Below are positions 1-6,135 of a DNA stretch of 9,603 nt, piece by piece. Numbering within the stretch: position 1 is the first letter of the stretch; each line of letters begins with the position of its first letter. The notes below the pieces were generated by a model. It was given only the letters and a program-made list of their open reading frames with translations. It was not told the origin of the DNA and ran no database searches. Source of the stretch: an uncultured Lachnospiraceae bacterium (lineage in GTDB: Bacteria; Bacillota; Clostridia; Lachnospirales; Lachnospiraceae); NCBI GenBank assembly GCA_945834545.1, contig CAMAHO010000073.1, positions 1-9,603 on the forward strand, in the 5' to 3' direction. The position numbers and the translations under genes were made by a program.

Positions 1-34
1 TTTCAATTTAGTTTCAGAAATGTGAAATAAAATC

Positions 35-82
35 ACAATCGAAACTACAATCAAAATTACAATCAGAGCCACAACTTAAATC
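35..82. repeat. Four-unit 12-bp tandem repeat
   Basis: The hexamer ACAATC starts at 35, 47 and 59, and a degenerate copy, ACAACT, starts at 71. This gives an exact 12-bp period over AT-rich DNA. No open frame with a ribosome binding site crosses it on either strand. A minus-strand frame would read Asp-Cys-rich repeats, but it has no start codon and is closed by stops. The function is unknown and it may be simple-sequence drift. Nothing else recognisable lies in positions 1-138. Confidence 0.5.
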
Positions 83-158
83 GAAGATTCTTAATTATTC
101 TTTGCAACTCTTAGCACACGATTCCACAAAAATTTTTTTTTGACAAAAAATATATAAA

Positions 159-177
159 TCCTATTGACATACTAGGA
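159..177. promoter_or_regulatory. Candidate Rrf2-type operator over the -35 box
   Basis: TCCTA (159-163) and TAGGA (173-177) are perfect inverted arms separated by 9 bp, and the -35 hexamer sits in the middle. A site with the same arms and the same 9-bp spacing lies at the iscS promoter (6115-6133). AT-rich sites of about 25 bp with such dyads are typical of the Rrf2 family (IscR, CymR). Binding here would occlude RNA polymerase. The regulator is not encoded in the window, so its identity is inferred. Confidence 0.45.
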
Positions 178-192
178 AATAAGTGGTAAGCT
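164..192 (+). promoter_or_regulatory. Probable sigma-A promoter of the sulfur amino acid transport operon
   Basis: A perfect -35 box TTGACA lies at 164-169. A 17-bp spacer follows, then an extended -10 TGG (184-186) and the weak hexamer TAAGCT (187-192). Transcription would start near 199, just upstream of the leader peptide ribosome binding site at about 209-213. That is the short distance expected for ribosome-mediated attenuation. A second TTGACA at 140-145 has no credible -10 at the right spacing. The weak -10 hexamer is the main doubt. Confidence 0.5.
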
Positions 193-223
193 ATGACCAT
201 CTTAAAGGAAAGGAGCAAGACTT

Positions 224-337
224 ATGAAAAAGATTTCATTCTATTCTGTTTCCAGCATGTGTATGTGTCGAATGCTATTCTCCCAGGCAAGGAATACGGC
301 CGGGTGTATGGCTCATTTGTCATGCACCAGAAAATAA
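224..337 (+). CDS. Met/Cys-rich leader peptide (37 aa), attenuator sensor
   Basis: This small reading frame begins MKKISFYSVSS and continues MCMCRMLF. Cysteines are at 13, 15, 28 and 33, and methionines at 12, 14, 17 and 29. It has a very good ribosome binding site (AGGAG at 210-214, about 9 nt before the ATG) and ends at TAA 335-337. Its density of Cys and Met codons directly upstream of genes for a Met-type and a polar amino acid ABC importer is the pattern of a leader peptide. Ribosome stalling at codons 12-17 would report shortage of charged tRNA-Cys or tRNA-Met. Stalling near codon 15-17 would cover the start of the RNA strand at 280-290, which pairs with 358-368. The peptide itself probably has no other function. 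A longer overlapping frame starting at 193 lacks a good ribosome binding site. Expression is inferred, not shown. Confidence 0.7.
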   Translation: MKKISFYSVSSMCMCRMLFSQARNTAGCMAHLSCTRK

Positions 338-456
338 TTTGTGATTATTTGAAGCCATTGCCTGGGAGTTACGTAAGCCGGGCATAGGTACAGAATCTGG
401 GTAACATTGGCTCAGGTTAGACTTAGGTGCTCGGGAAGACATCCCGGCTTTTTTTT
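280..456 (+). promoter_or_regulatory. Transcription attenuator RNA with alternative pairings
   Basis: CTCCCAGGCAA (280-290, inside the leader peptide frame) is perfectly complementary to TTGCCTGGGAG (358-368). If a stalled ribosome masks 280-290, the freed CTGGGA (362-367) can pair with TCCCGG (442-447), which is the 3' arm of the terminator hairpin. A further strand, AAGCCGGG (375-382), is perfectly complementary to CCCGGCTT (443-450), giving another competitor or an extended terminator stem. A small hairpin CTGGG (397-401)/CTCAG (411-415) lies between. This is the architecture of amino acid biosynthesis attenuators: stalling favours read-through, and full translation favours termination. 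Which 3' pairing is the antiterminator cannot be decided by eye. There is no T-box consensus and no S-box riboswitch core. Confidence 0.6.
431..456 (+). terminator. Intrinsic terminator of the leader
   Basis: CGGGA (432-436) pairs with TCCCG (442-446) around a 5-nt loop, with a possible extra U-G pair, and eight T residues follow at 449-456. It lies about 120 bp upstream of the first transporter gene, so it must be conditional for that operon to be expressed from the upstream promoter. Confidence 0.65.
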
Positions 457-467
457 GGCCTTCGCTG

Positions 468-537
468 TGTCATCTGTATGAAACCTAAGGGAAAGGCGAC
501 AGTAGAAATTTGAAAGGTAGTTATCATACAGATGACA
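468..537 (+). repeat. 14-bp perfect inverted repeat between attenuator and first gene
   Basis: TGTCATCTGTATGA (468-481) is the exact reverse complement of TCATACAGATGACA (524-537). A 42-nt loop separates them, within which ACCT (483-486) and AGGT (515-518) can also pair. In RNA this is a long stable hairpin ending about 28 nt before the ribosome binding site (565-570) of the binding-protein gene. No U-tract follows, so it is not a terminator. It could protect the 5' end of a processed transcript or serve as a regulator site. Confidence 0.6.
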
Positions 538-576
538 TAATTGAATAGAAATAGTAATAGAAAAGAGGAAAAGATT

Positions 577-2256
577 ATGAAAAAGAATTGGATTCGAAAA
601 TTAGCAGTAAGTTTATTAGCAACAACCGTAGGAATTGCGACTCTTGCAGGTTGCGGAGCAAGTGATTCCGGAGAGAAGCAGGACGCACAAGGTTCACAGG
701 GAGCAAACGGCAATGCCATTTACAGAACCCTGGATGAAATCAAGGAGAGCGGAACGGTCAACATCGGTGTATTCTCAGACAAGAATCCCTTTGGATATGT
801 GGATGAGAATGGAACCTACCAGGGCTATGATGTGTACTTTGCTGAGAGAATCGGAAAGGACCTGGGAGTTGAAATCAATTATGTGTCTACAGAGGCAGCC
901 AGCCGAGTAGAGTATCTGGAGACCGGCAAGGTGGATATCGTTCTGGCGAACTTCACCGTCACAGAGGAGAGGGCACAAAAGGTAGATTTCGCTTTACCTT
1001 ATATGAATGTAGCCCTGGGAGTGGTTTCCCACGAGGACAATGTCATCCAAAGTCTGGACCAGCTTGGTGAAGATGACCAGGTGATTGTCATCTCCGGCAC
1101 CACTGCAGAAACCTATCTGGAAAAGAATCATCCTGATATTAAGCTACAGAAGTTTGATACCTACGCTACGGCAAAGACCTCCTTTGAGAATGGAACCGGT
1201 GTTGCTTGGGCAAACGATAACACAGAGGTTATCGCCTATGCTTTGGAAAACGAAGGCTATGTGGTAGGCATTCCTTCTCTGGGAAGCCAGGACACCATTG
1301 CCCCTGCTGTATCCAAAGGAAATACGACTCTGCTAAACTGGTTAAATGACGAGATTAAGGCGTTGGGCAAGGAGAATTTCTTCCATGCTGACTATGAAGC
1401 AACCCTGCTTGATACCTATGGTGCCGATTATGAAGACACTCTTGTTGTAGAAGGCGGTGTTGTGGCAGGAACAGAGACAGATAGTGCAGACAATAGCTTG
1501 TCTGCTATTGTTCCCGGCAACGGCGAAGTAATAAAGATTGCAGCTTCCCCCATTCCTCATGCGGAAATTTTGGAGAAGGCAGCTGAGATTTTAAAGGACT
1601 ATGGCTATGAATTGGATATTGTAGAATTTGAAGATTACGTACAGCCTAATCTGGTGGTAGAGTCCGGAGAGTTTGATGCCAACTATGTGGAGCATGTCCC
1701 TTACTTAAACAGCTTCAATGAGGAGCAGGGCACACATCTGGTAGACGCAGGGGATATTCACTACGAGCCCTTCGGAATTTATCCCGGTATCAAGAACAGC
1801 TTAGACGATATTGCAGATGGCGATAGAATTGCAATTCCCAACGATACCACCAATGAGGCAAGAGCCCTTCTGCTGCTGCAGGACAATGGATTGATTACCT
1901 TAAAGGAGAATGCGGGATTGACTGCAACGGTTAATGACATTGTGGAGAATCCTAAGAACATTGAGTTTGTGGAGCTGGAGGCAGCACAGGTAGCCAGAGT
2001 GGTAAAGGAAGTAGAGTATGTGGTACTCAATGGCAATTATGCTTTGGAGGCTGGGTACTCTGTAGGCAGGGATTCCATTGCTTATGAATCCAGCGATTCC
2101 GTAGCAGCTCAGACCTATGTCAATATCATTGCTGTATATGAGGGCAATGAAAACACAGATAAAATCAAAGCACTGGTATCTGTACTCAGATCAGATGCAA
2201 TCAAGAAATTCATCCAGGATACCTACGACGGAGCAGTTATTTTCTACGAAAAGTAA
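577..2256 (+). CDS. Fused dual substrate-binding lipoprotein: SBP_bac_3 domain + MetQ/NlpA domain
   Basis: This 559-residue protein has a lipoprotein signal: MKKNW, a hydrophobic stretch, then lipobox LAGC with Cys26 as the lipidated residue. Residues about 48-290 form a polar amino acid-binding domain of SBP_bac_3 type (PFGYVDENG at 71-79, T-EER at 129-132 with the likely carboxylate-binding Arg132, and Asp214 in WANDNTE). A Ser/Thr/Asp-rich linker covers about 292-316. Residues about 317-559 are a full MetQ/NlpA methionine-binding domain (PIPHAEI, DYVQPN, IPNDTTNEARALLLLQ, DIVENPK, GNYALEAG at 486-493). Each family is normally a separate protein of about 270 residues, so this is a true tandem fusion with one lipid anchor. 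The ATG at 577 is chosen because it has GAGGAA 6 nt upstream and starts the signal peptide; the in-frame TTG at 541 would add a non-signal extension. The gene heads an operon with both cognate transporter types, so it probably feeds both. Ligands (methionine, and cystine or a related amino acid) are inferred. Confidence 0.9.
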   Translation: MKKNWIRKLAVSLLATTVGIATLAGCGASDSGEKQDAQGSQGANGNAIYRTLDEIKESGTVNIGVFSDKNPFGYVDENGTYQGYDVYFAERIGKDLGVEINYVSTEAASRVEYLETGKVDIVLANFTVTEERAQKVDFALPYMNVALGVVSHEDNVIQSLDQLGEDDQVIVISGTTAETYLEKNHPDIKLQKFDTYATAKTSFENGTGVAWANDNTEVIAYALENEGYVVGIPSLGSQDTIAPAVSKGNTTLLNWLNDEIKALGKENFFHADYEATLLDTYGADYEDTLVVEGGVVAGTETDSADNSLSAIVPGNGEVIKIAASPIPHAEILEKAAEILKDYGYELDIVEFEDYVQPNLVVESGEFDANYVEHVPYLNSFNEEQGTHLVDAGDIHYEPFGIYPGIKNSLDDIADGDRIAIPNDTTNEARALLLLQDNGLITLKENAGLTATVNDIVENPKNIEFVELEAAQVARVVKEVEYVVLNGNYALEAGYSVGRDSIAYESSDSVAAQTYVNIIAVYEGNENTDKIKALVSVLRSDAIKKFIQDTYDGAVIFYEK

Positions 2257-2267
2257 AATGGAATAGG

Positions 2268-2290
2268 AAGAGGACCTTAGGGTCCTCTTT
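2268..2290 (+). terminator. Intercistronic hairpin, possible partial terminator
   Basis: AAGAGGACC (2268-2276) and GGTCCTCTT (2281-2289) form a perfect 9-bp stem with a TTAG tetraloop, 12 nt after the stop codon of the binding-protein gene and about 20 nt before metN. The following T-rich stretch is short and broken (TTTCTGG), so it is a weak terminator at best. Such a hairpin would favour more binding protein than transporter, by partial termination or by protecting the 3' end of the upstream message. Confidence 0.65.
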
Positions 2291-2309
2291 CTGGTACAGG
2301 GAGAATAAA

Positions 2310-3323
2310 ATGAGTGAGATTGTAATCAAAAACCTTACGAAACGCTATGAAATCAGGGGAAATGAGGTAATAGCCCTAAGTGGTATCAATATTACCATTG
2401 AAAAAGGAGATATCTATGGGATTATCGGTATGTCAGGGGCAGGAAAAAGTACCTTGGTTCGTTCCATCAATTTCCTGGAGAAACCTACCGAAGGCCAGGT
2501 ATTGATTGAAGGCGTGGATTTGGCGGAGTTGTCAGAAAAGCAGCTCAGAAAAAAGCGCAGCGAAATCGGAATGATTTTTCAGAATTTCAATCTGCTGGAG
2601 CAGAAAAATGTGCTGGAAAATATCTGCTTTCCTCTGGAGATAACCGGTTCCAAGAAAAGGGAAGCAAGGGAGAGAGCCAAGGAGCTACTGCATTTAGTGC
2701 ACCTGGAAGACAAGGAAAGAGCGTATCCCTCGCAATTATCCGGTGGCCAGAAGCAGAGGGTGGCGATTGCCAGAGCGCTGGCAACCAATCCCAATATTCT
2801 ATTATGCGATGAGGCAACCAGTGCCCTGGATCCGCAGACTACCGCTGCAATCTTAAGCCTGTTAAGAGAAATCAACGAGAAATTGGGAATTACCATTGTC
2901 ATTATCACCCATCAAATGTCCGTGGTGACGGAGATTTGCAATAAGGTAGCCGTTATAGACAATGGTAGGCTTGTGGAGGAAGGCTATGTCAAGGATATTT
3001 TTGAAAATCCCAAGTCGGATGCTGCCAAGGTACTGATTTCAGGCAAGGAAATCCGGTTTACCCCCTTGGAGCATCTGGATTCTTCCTATAAGGTTCGGAT
3101 TGTGTTTGGAGAAAACTCAGCCTATGAGCCGATTATCTCCAATGTGATTCTAAAGTTTCAGGCTCCGGTTAATATTTTAAAGGCAGATACCAGAAATGTG
3201 AACGGAAGAGCGGTAGGAGAAATGATACTCAGTCTGCCCGATGAGGAAGAGCTGCAACAGAGCATCATCACATATTTAAGAGAAAAGGGTTTAGCTGTAA
3301 CGGAGGTGACGGAACATGTTTGA
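2310..3323 (+). CDS. metN: Methionine ABC transporter ATP-binding protein MetN
   Basis: This 337-residue cytoplasmic ATPase powers uptake through MetI. Seen in order: Walker A GMSGAGKST (40-48), Q-loop Gln91, ABC signature LSGGQ (143-147), Walker B ILLCDEA (163-169) and switch His201. Residues about 262-334 match the extra C-terminal NIL domain that marks MetN, which in E. coli binds methionine and shuts the transporter off when the cell is replete. Length is as expected for MetN with this domain (about 340). The start ATG has AGGGAG about 6 nt upstream. The 3' end overlaps metI by 8 nt, so the two are translationally coupled. The NIL domain supports a sulfur amino acid substrate independently of the MetQ-like domain upstream. 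Confidence 0.93.
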   Translation: MSEIVIKNLTKRYEIRGNEVIALSGINITIEKGDIYGIIGMSGAGKSTLVRSINFLEKPTEGQVLIEGVDLAELSEKQLRKKRSEIGMIFQNFNLLEQKNVLENICFPLEITGSKKREARERAKELLHLVHLEDKERAYPSQLSGGQKQRVAIARALATNPNILLCDEATSALDPQTTAAILSLLREINEKLGITIVIITHQMSVVTEICNKVAVIDNGRLVEEGYVKDIFENPKSDAAKVLISGKEIRFTPLEHLDSSYKVRIVFGENSAYEPIISNVILKFQAPVNILKADTRNVNGRAVGEMILSLPDEEELQQSIITYLREKGLAVTEVTEHV

Positions 3324-3978
3324 TGCAAAGGTGATACAGATGCTGTTGGAGGGAATAAAGGATACCCTTTATATGACAATTGTTTCCACTGTGGTTGGGT
3401 ATGCGTTAGGCTTACCTCTTGGCATCCTGCTGTATGTGTCCAGCGATAAAGGATTAAAACCCAATGCTGTTCTGTACCGGATAGGGGACTTTGTCTGCAA
3501 TATTATCAGGAGTATCCCGTTTCTGATTCTACTGATTTTACTCATCCCCTTTACCAGATTGGTGGTGGGTCAAAGCTATGGCTCCACGGCAACTATTGTA
3601 CCATTGGTTATTTGCGCAGCCCCTTATATTGCCAGGGTTGTGGAGTCCGCACTCAATGAGGTGGATGGGGGAGTGATTGAGGCCGCCAGGGCCATGGGAG
3701 CAAGTAACCTTCAGATTGTTTTTAAGGTTCTGTTGGTAGAGGCAAGAATTTCTTTGATTACAGGCTTTACCATTACTACCGGATTGCTGCTGGGGTATTC
3801 CGCAATGTCCGGAACGGTAGGAGGAGGCGGCCTGGGGGATATCGCCGTCAGGTACGGTTATTACAGATGGCAGACAGATATTATGCTTGTGACGGTGGTT
3901 CTTCTCATTCTTATTTTCCAGGTGATTCAAAATCTGGGAACCTGGATTGCGCGGAGGCTGGACCACAGAAAAAGGTAG
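3316..3978 (+). CDS. metI: Methionine ABC transporter permease MetI
   Basis: This 220-residue integral membrane protein has about five hydrophobic segments (roughly 18-41, 61-82, 92-110, 145-165 and 187-207). The cytoplasmic EAA coupling loop is at about 115-142, with the core IEAARAMGAS (121-130) that docks on MetN. The glycine-rich GTVGGGGLGD (167-176) is typical of MetI proteins. Length matches the family (about 217-220). Its ribosome binding site GGAGG (3302-3306) lies inside the end of metN. It should form a MetN2-MetI2 complex in the cell membrane with the NlpA half of the fused lipoprotein as receptor. Confidence 0.93.
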   Translation: MFDAKVIQMLLEGIKDTLYMTIVSTVVGYALGLPLGILLYVSSDKGLKPNAVLYRIGDFVCNIIRSIPFLILLILLIPFTRLVVGQSYGSTATIVPLVICAAPYIARVVESALNEVDGGVIEAARAMGASNLQIVFKVLLVEARISLITGFTITTGLLLGYSAMSGTVGGGGLGDIAVRYGYYRWQTDIMLVTVVLLILIFQVIQNLGTWIARRLDHRKR

Positions 3979-4005
3979 CATATTCATAAAGAAGGAATAT
4001 ATTAT

Positions 4006-4665
4006 ATGGATTTTGGAGTAATAAAGGAGTATTTGCCCCTCTATGAAAAGGCATTTTTACTGACAATTAAAATAGGCTGGATAGGAATTTTGCTATCACT
4101 GGTTTTAGGGATTTTGGTGGCATTTATCCTGTTTTACAGGATCCCGGTGTTGAAACTGATAGCAGGAGCCTACATCGAGCTGTTTCGCAACACACCCCTT
4201 TTGGTACAGCTGTTTTTCCTATATTTTGGCTTGCCAAAGATAGGGCTTTCCATTTCTGCAGAGTGGTGCGGAGCCTTGGGGCTGGGGCTGTTGGGAGGCA
4301 GCTATATGGCAGAGGGCTTTCGAAGCGGCCTGGAGGCTATTCCGGTGTCCCAGACAGAAAGTGCTTACTCTCTGGGAATGTCAAAGGGGCAGATGTTTCG
4401 AAAGGTGATTTTGCCCCAGGCTTTTTCCCTAAGCATTCCGGCTATTGTTGCCAATGTTATCTTTTTACTAAAAGAAACCAGTGTGTTTTCTGCAATCAGC
4501 CTTATGGATTTGATGTTTACCGCTAAGGATTTAATCGGCCTGTATTACAACACCACGGAGTGTTTGTTCTTGCTTGTGCTGTTCTACATCCTGATGCTCC
4601 TGCCGGTATCCATTGCAGGAAGTGTTGTGGAGAAAAAAGCCAGATACAGAATGTTTGGAGTATAG
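4006..4665 (+). CDS. Polar amino acid ABC transporter permease (HisM/GlnP family), first of a pair
   Basis: This 219-residue membrane protein carries the family hallmark RNTPLLVQLFF (61-71). Its EAA loop at about 107-138 includes SAYSLGMSKGQMFRKVILPQ. Hydrophobic segments are near 18-43, 56-78, 87-105, 140-160 and 185-208. It begins 27 nt after metI with AAGGA (3992-3996) upstream, and only 3 nt separate it from the second permease. Two different permeases plus one ATPase is the layout of B. subtilis TcyLM-TcyN (cystine) and of GlnMP-GlnQ systems. A cystine-type substrate is inferred from the Met/Cys context; sequence alone supports only a polar amino acid importer. Confidence 0.88.
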   Translation: MDFGVIKEYLPLYEKAFLLTIKIGWIGILLSLVLGILVAFILFYRIPVLKLIAGAYIELFRNTPLLVQLFFLYFGLPKIGLSISAEWCGALGLGLLGGSYMAEGFRSGLEAIPVSQTESAYSLGMSKGQMFRKVILPQAFSLSIPAIVANVIFLLKETSVFSAISLMDLMFTAKDLIGLYYNTTECLFLLVLFYILMLLPVSIAGSVVEKKARYRMFGV

Positions 4666-4668
4666 GGT

Positions 4669-5337
4669 ATGGGATTTGAGGTTTTGTTTAAAGGAAACAA
4701 TTTCATAAGGCTTTTGGGAGGATTGGGACTGTCCCTTAAGATCAGCTTGCTGTCTGTCATCATCAGTATTGTGTTGGGAATCCTGGTTGGCCTGCTTATG
4801 ACGGCGAAAAATTCCTATGTAAAGCTCCTGTTAAGAACCTATTTGGAAATCGTACGCATTATGCCCCAGATGGTGCTTTTGTTTCTGGTGTATTTTGGCG
4901 TTGCCAGGGCTATGGGAGTACATCTATCGGCAGAGGTTTCGGCGGTGATTGTCTTTTCCTTTTGGGGAACGGCTGAGATGGCGGATCTGGTGAGGGGGGC
5001 CCTTACTGGAATACCGGCCATTCAGTACGAAAGCAGTAGGGCGCTGGGCTTAACCATGGTACAGACCTATCGGTATGTCATTCTACCTCAGATTGTGCGC
5101 AGAATGATTCCCCTGTCTATCAACCTGATAACCAGGATGATCAAAACTACCAGCCTGGTTATGATGATTGGAATAGTGGAGGTCTTAAAGGTTGGCCAGC
5201 AGATTATAGAGGCGAATCGCAAGGCTTCCCCCAATGCGGCCTTTGGCGTGTTTGCAACCGTGCTGCTATTGTACTTTCTGGCTTGCTGGCCGATAAGCTG
5301 TCTTGCCAGGTATCTGGAGAAAAAATGGGAGAACTAA
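4669..5337 (+). CDS. Polar amino acid ABC transporter permease (HisM/GlnP family), second of a pair
   Basis: This 222-residue membrane protein is homologous in plan to the preceding permease. It has a divergent version of the hallmark, RIMPQMVLLFLVYFG (63-77) instead of RNTPLLVQLFFLYFG. Its EAA loop at about 110-141 includes YESSRALGLTMVQTYRYVILPQ-type coupling residues. GGAG (4657-4660) sits 8 nt before the ATG, inside the end of the first permease gene. The two should form the heterodimeric channel that works with the ATPase starting 1 nt downstream. The differences between the two permeases fit a heterodimer better than a recent duplication. Confidence 0.87.
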   Translation: MGFEVLFKGNNFIRLLGGLGLSLKISLLSVIISIVLGILVGLLMTAKNSYVKLLLRTYLEIVRIMPQMVLLFLVYFGVARAMGVHLSAEVSAVIVFSFWGTAEMADLVRGALTGIPAIQYESSRALGLTMVQTYRYVILPQIVRRMIPLSINLITRMIKTTSLVMMIGIVEVLKVGQQIIEANRKASPNAAFGVFATVLLLYFLACWPISCLARYLEKKWEN

Positions 5338-5338
5338 G

Positions 5339-6082
5339 ATGAGTGAAATAGTAAGTGTAAAGAATCTATGCAAGCGATATGACGAATTGACTGTTTTGGA
5401 TAATATCAGCTTCTCTGTGCAGAAAGGGGAGGTTGTGGTCATTGTGGGACCCTCCGGCTGCGGAAAGAGCACCTTGCTTCGATGTCTGAACGGCTTGGAG
5501 GAGATTCAGGACGGAAGGATATTTTTGGACGGAGAAAAAATTGAGACCAATAGGAATAAAACTAACGGCCTCTGTGAAAGAATGGGAATGGTATTTCAAA
5601 GCTATGATTTATTCCCTCACAAGACCATTTTGCAGAACCTTACTCTCGCTCCCATTATTGTAAAGAAGAGGAAACGTAAGGAAGTGGAGGAGGAAGCTCT
5701 GGCATTGCTGGAACGAGTGGGACTTTCTTCCAAGAAGGACAGCTATCCCAGGCAGCTTTCCGGCGGACAAAAGCAAAGAGTTGCCATCGTGCGGGCGCTG
5801 ATTATGCATCCGGAGGTTCTCCTGTTAGATGAGATAACGGCGGCTCTTGACCCGGAGATGGTGCGGGAGGTGCTGGATGTGGTATTAAACCTTGCAAGAG
5901 AGGGGCGTACCATGTTGATTGTCACCCATGAAATGCAGTTTGCCAGGGCTGTAGCAGACCGTATGCTCTTTTTGGAGGGCGGCAAGATCGTAGAGGAGGG
6001 TGAGCCGGAGGAGTTCTTTGAGCATCCAAAGACAGAGAGGCTCCGCCAGTTTCTGCAGACCTTTACCTATATTAAGGAATAA
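5339..6082 (+). CDS. Polar amino acid ABC transporter ATP-binding protein (GlnQ/TcyN type)
   Basis: This 247-residue ATPase has Walker A GPSGCGKST (37-45), Q-loop Gln87, signature LSGGQ (140-144), Walker B VLLLDEI (160-166), ALDP (169-172) and switch His197. Unlike MetN it has no C-terminal NIL domain and is the usual length for GlnQ-type proteins (about 240-250). The D-loop region reads DEITAALDP where the common form is DEPTSALDP, a tolerated variation. The ATG at 5339 is chosen because GGGAGA (5327-5332) is well placed; an earlier in-frame TTG at 5303 would lie deep in the upstream permease gene. It completes the second importer of the operon. No terminator is visible after it. Confidence 0.92.
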   Translation: MSEIVSVKNLCKRYDELTVLDNISFSVQKGEVVVIVGPSGCGKSTLLRCLNGLEEIQDGRIFLDGEKIETNRNKTNGLCERMGMVFQSYDLFPHKTILQNLTLAPIIVKKRKRKEVEEEALALLERVGLSSKKDSYPRQLSGGQKQRVAIVRALIMHPEVLLLDEITAALDPEMVREVLDVVLNLAREGRTMLIVTHEMQFARAVADRMLFLEGGKIVEEGEPEEFFEHPKTERLRQFLQTFTYIKE

Positions 6083-6085
6083 AGA

Positions 6086-6114
6086 TTGACATTCATTCAA
6101 TTTGAATTTATAAT
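6086..6114 (+). promoter_or_regulatory. Consensus sigma-A promoter of iscS-iscU
   Basis: TTGACA (6086-6091) and TATAAT (6109-6114) are both perfect and are separated by the ideal 17 bp. Transcription would start near 6121. The spacer contains a perfect 13-bp palindrome, ATTCAATTTGAAT (6095-6107). A promoter this strong usually needs repression, which fits the dyad just downstream. Confidence 0.85.
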
Positions 6115-6135
6115 ACCTACTATATTGATAGGAAT
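6113..6135. promoter_or_regulatory. Candidate Rrf2-type (IscR/CymR-like) operator at the iscS promoter
   Basis: ACCTA (6115-6119) and TAGGA (6129-6133) are separated by 9 bp. The dyad extends as ATNCCTA/TAGGNAT (6113-6119 and 6129-6135). It covers the -10 edge and the predicted start site, so a bound protein would block initiation. The arm sequence and spacing match the dyad at 159-177. Rrf2 regulators of cysteine metabolism and Fe-S biogenesis bind AT-rich dyads of about this size; which one acts here is not shown by the window. Confidence 0.55.

Noticed and set aside
1..100. Minus-strand Asp-Cys-repeat peptide read from the 12-bp repeats
   Set aside because: The frame is short, has no start codon or ribosome binding site, and is closed by a stop a few codons upstream; the pattern follows from the DNA repeat.
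193..387. A 64-codon plus-strand frame in the leader
   Set aside because: Its ATG has no good ribosome binding site, its composition is unremarkable, and it overlaps the better supported Met/Cys leader peptide (224-337) in another frame.
199..576. T-box or SAM (S-box) riboswitch in the leader
   Set aside because: The conserved T-box sequence (AGGGTGG...ACCGCG) and the S-box core are absent; the structures seen are explained by a translated leader peptide and alternative pairings.
541..576. TTG at 541 as start of the fused receptor
   Set aside because: The ATG at 577 has the ribosome binding site and begins a normal lipoprotein signal peptide; the upstream extension is polar and would spoil it.
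423..719. Minus-strand frame with a hydrophobic stretch across the leader and the receptor start
   Set aside because: It is a shadow of the regulatory RNA and signal peptide region, without a supporting ribosome binding site.
3538..3987. 149-codon minus-strand frame opposite metI
   Set aside because: It lies wholly opposite a clearly conserved gene, has no recognisable protein features and is explained by codon shadowing.
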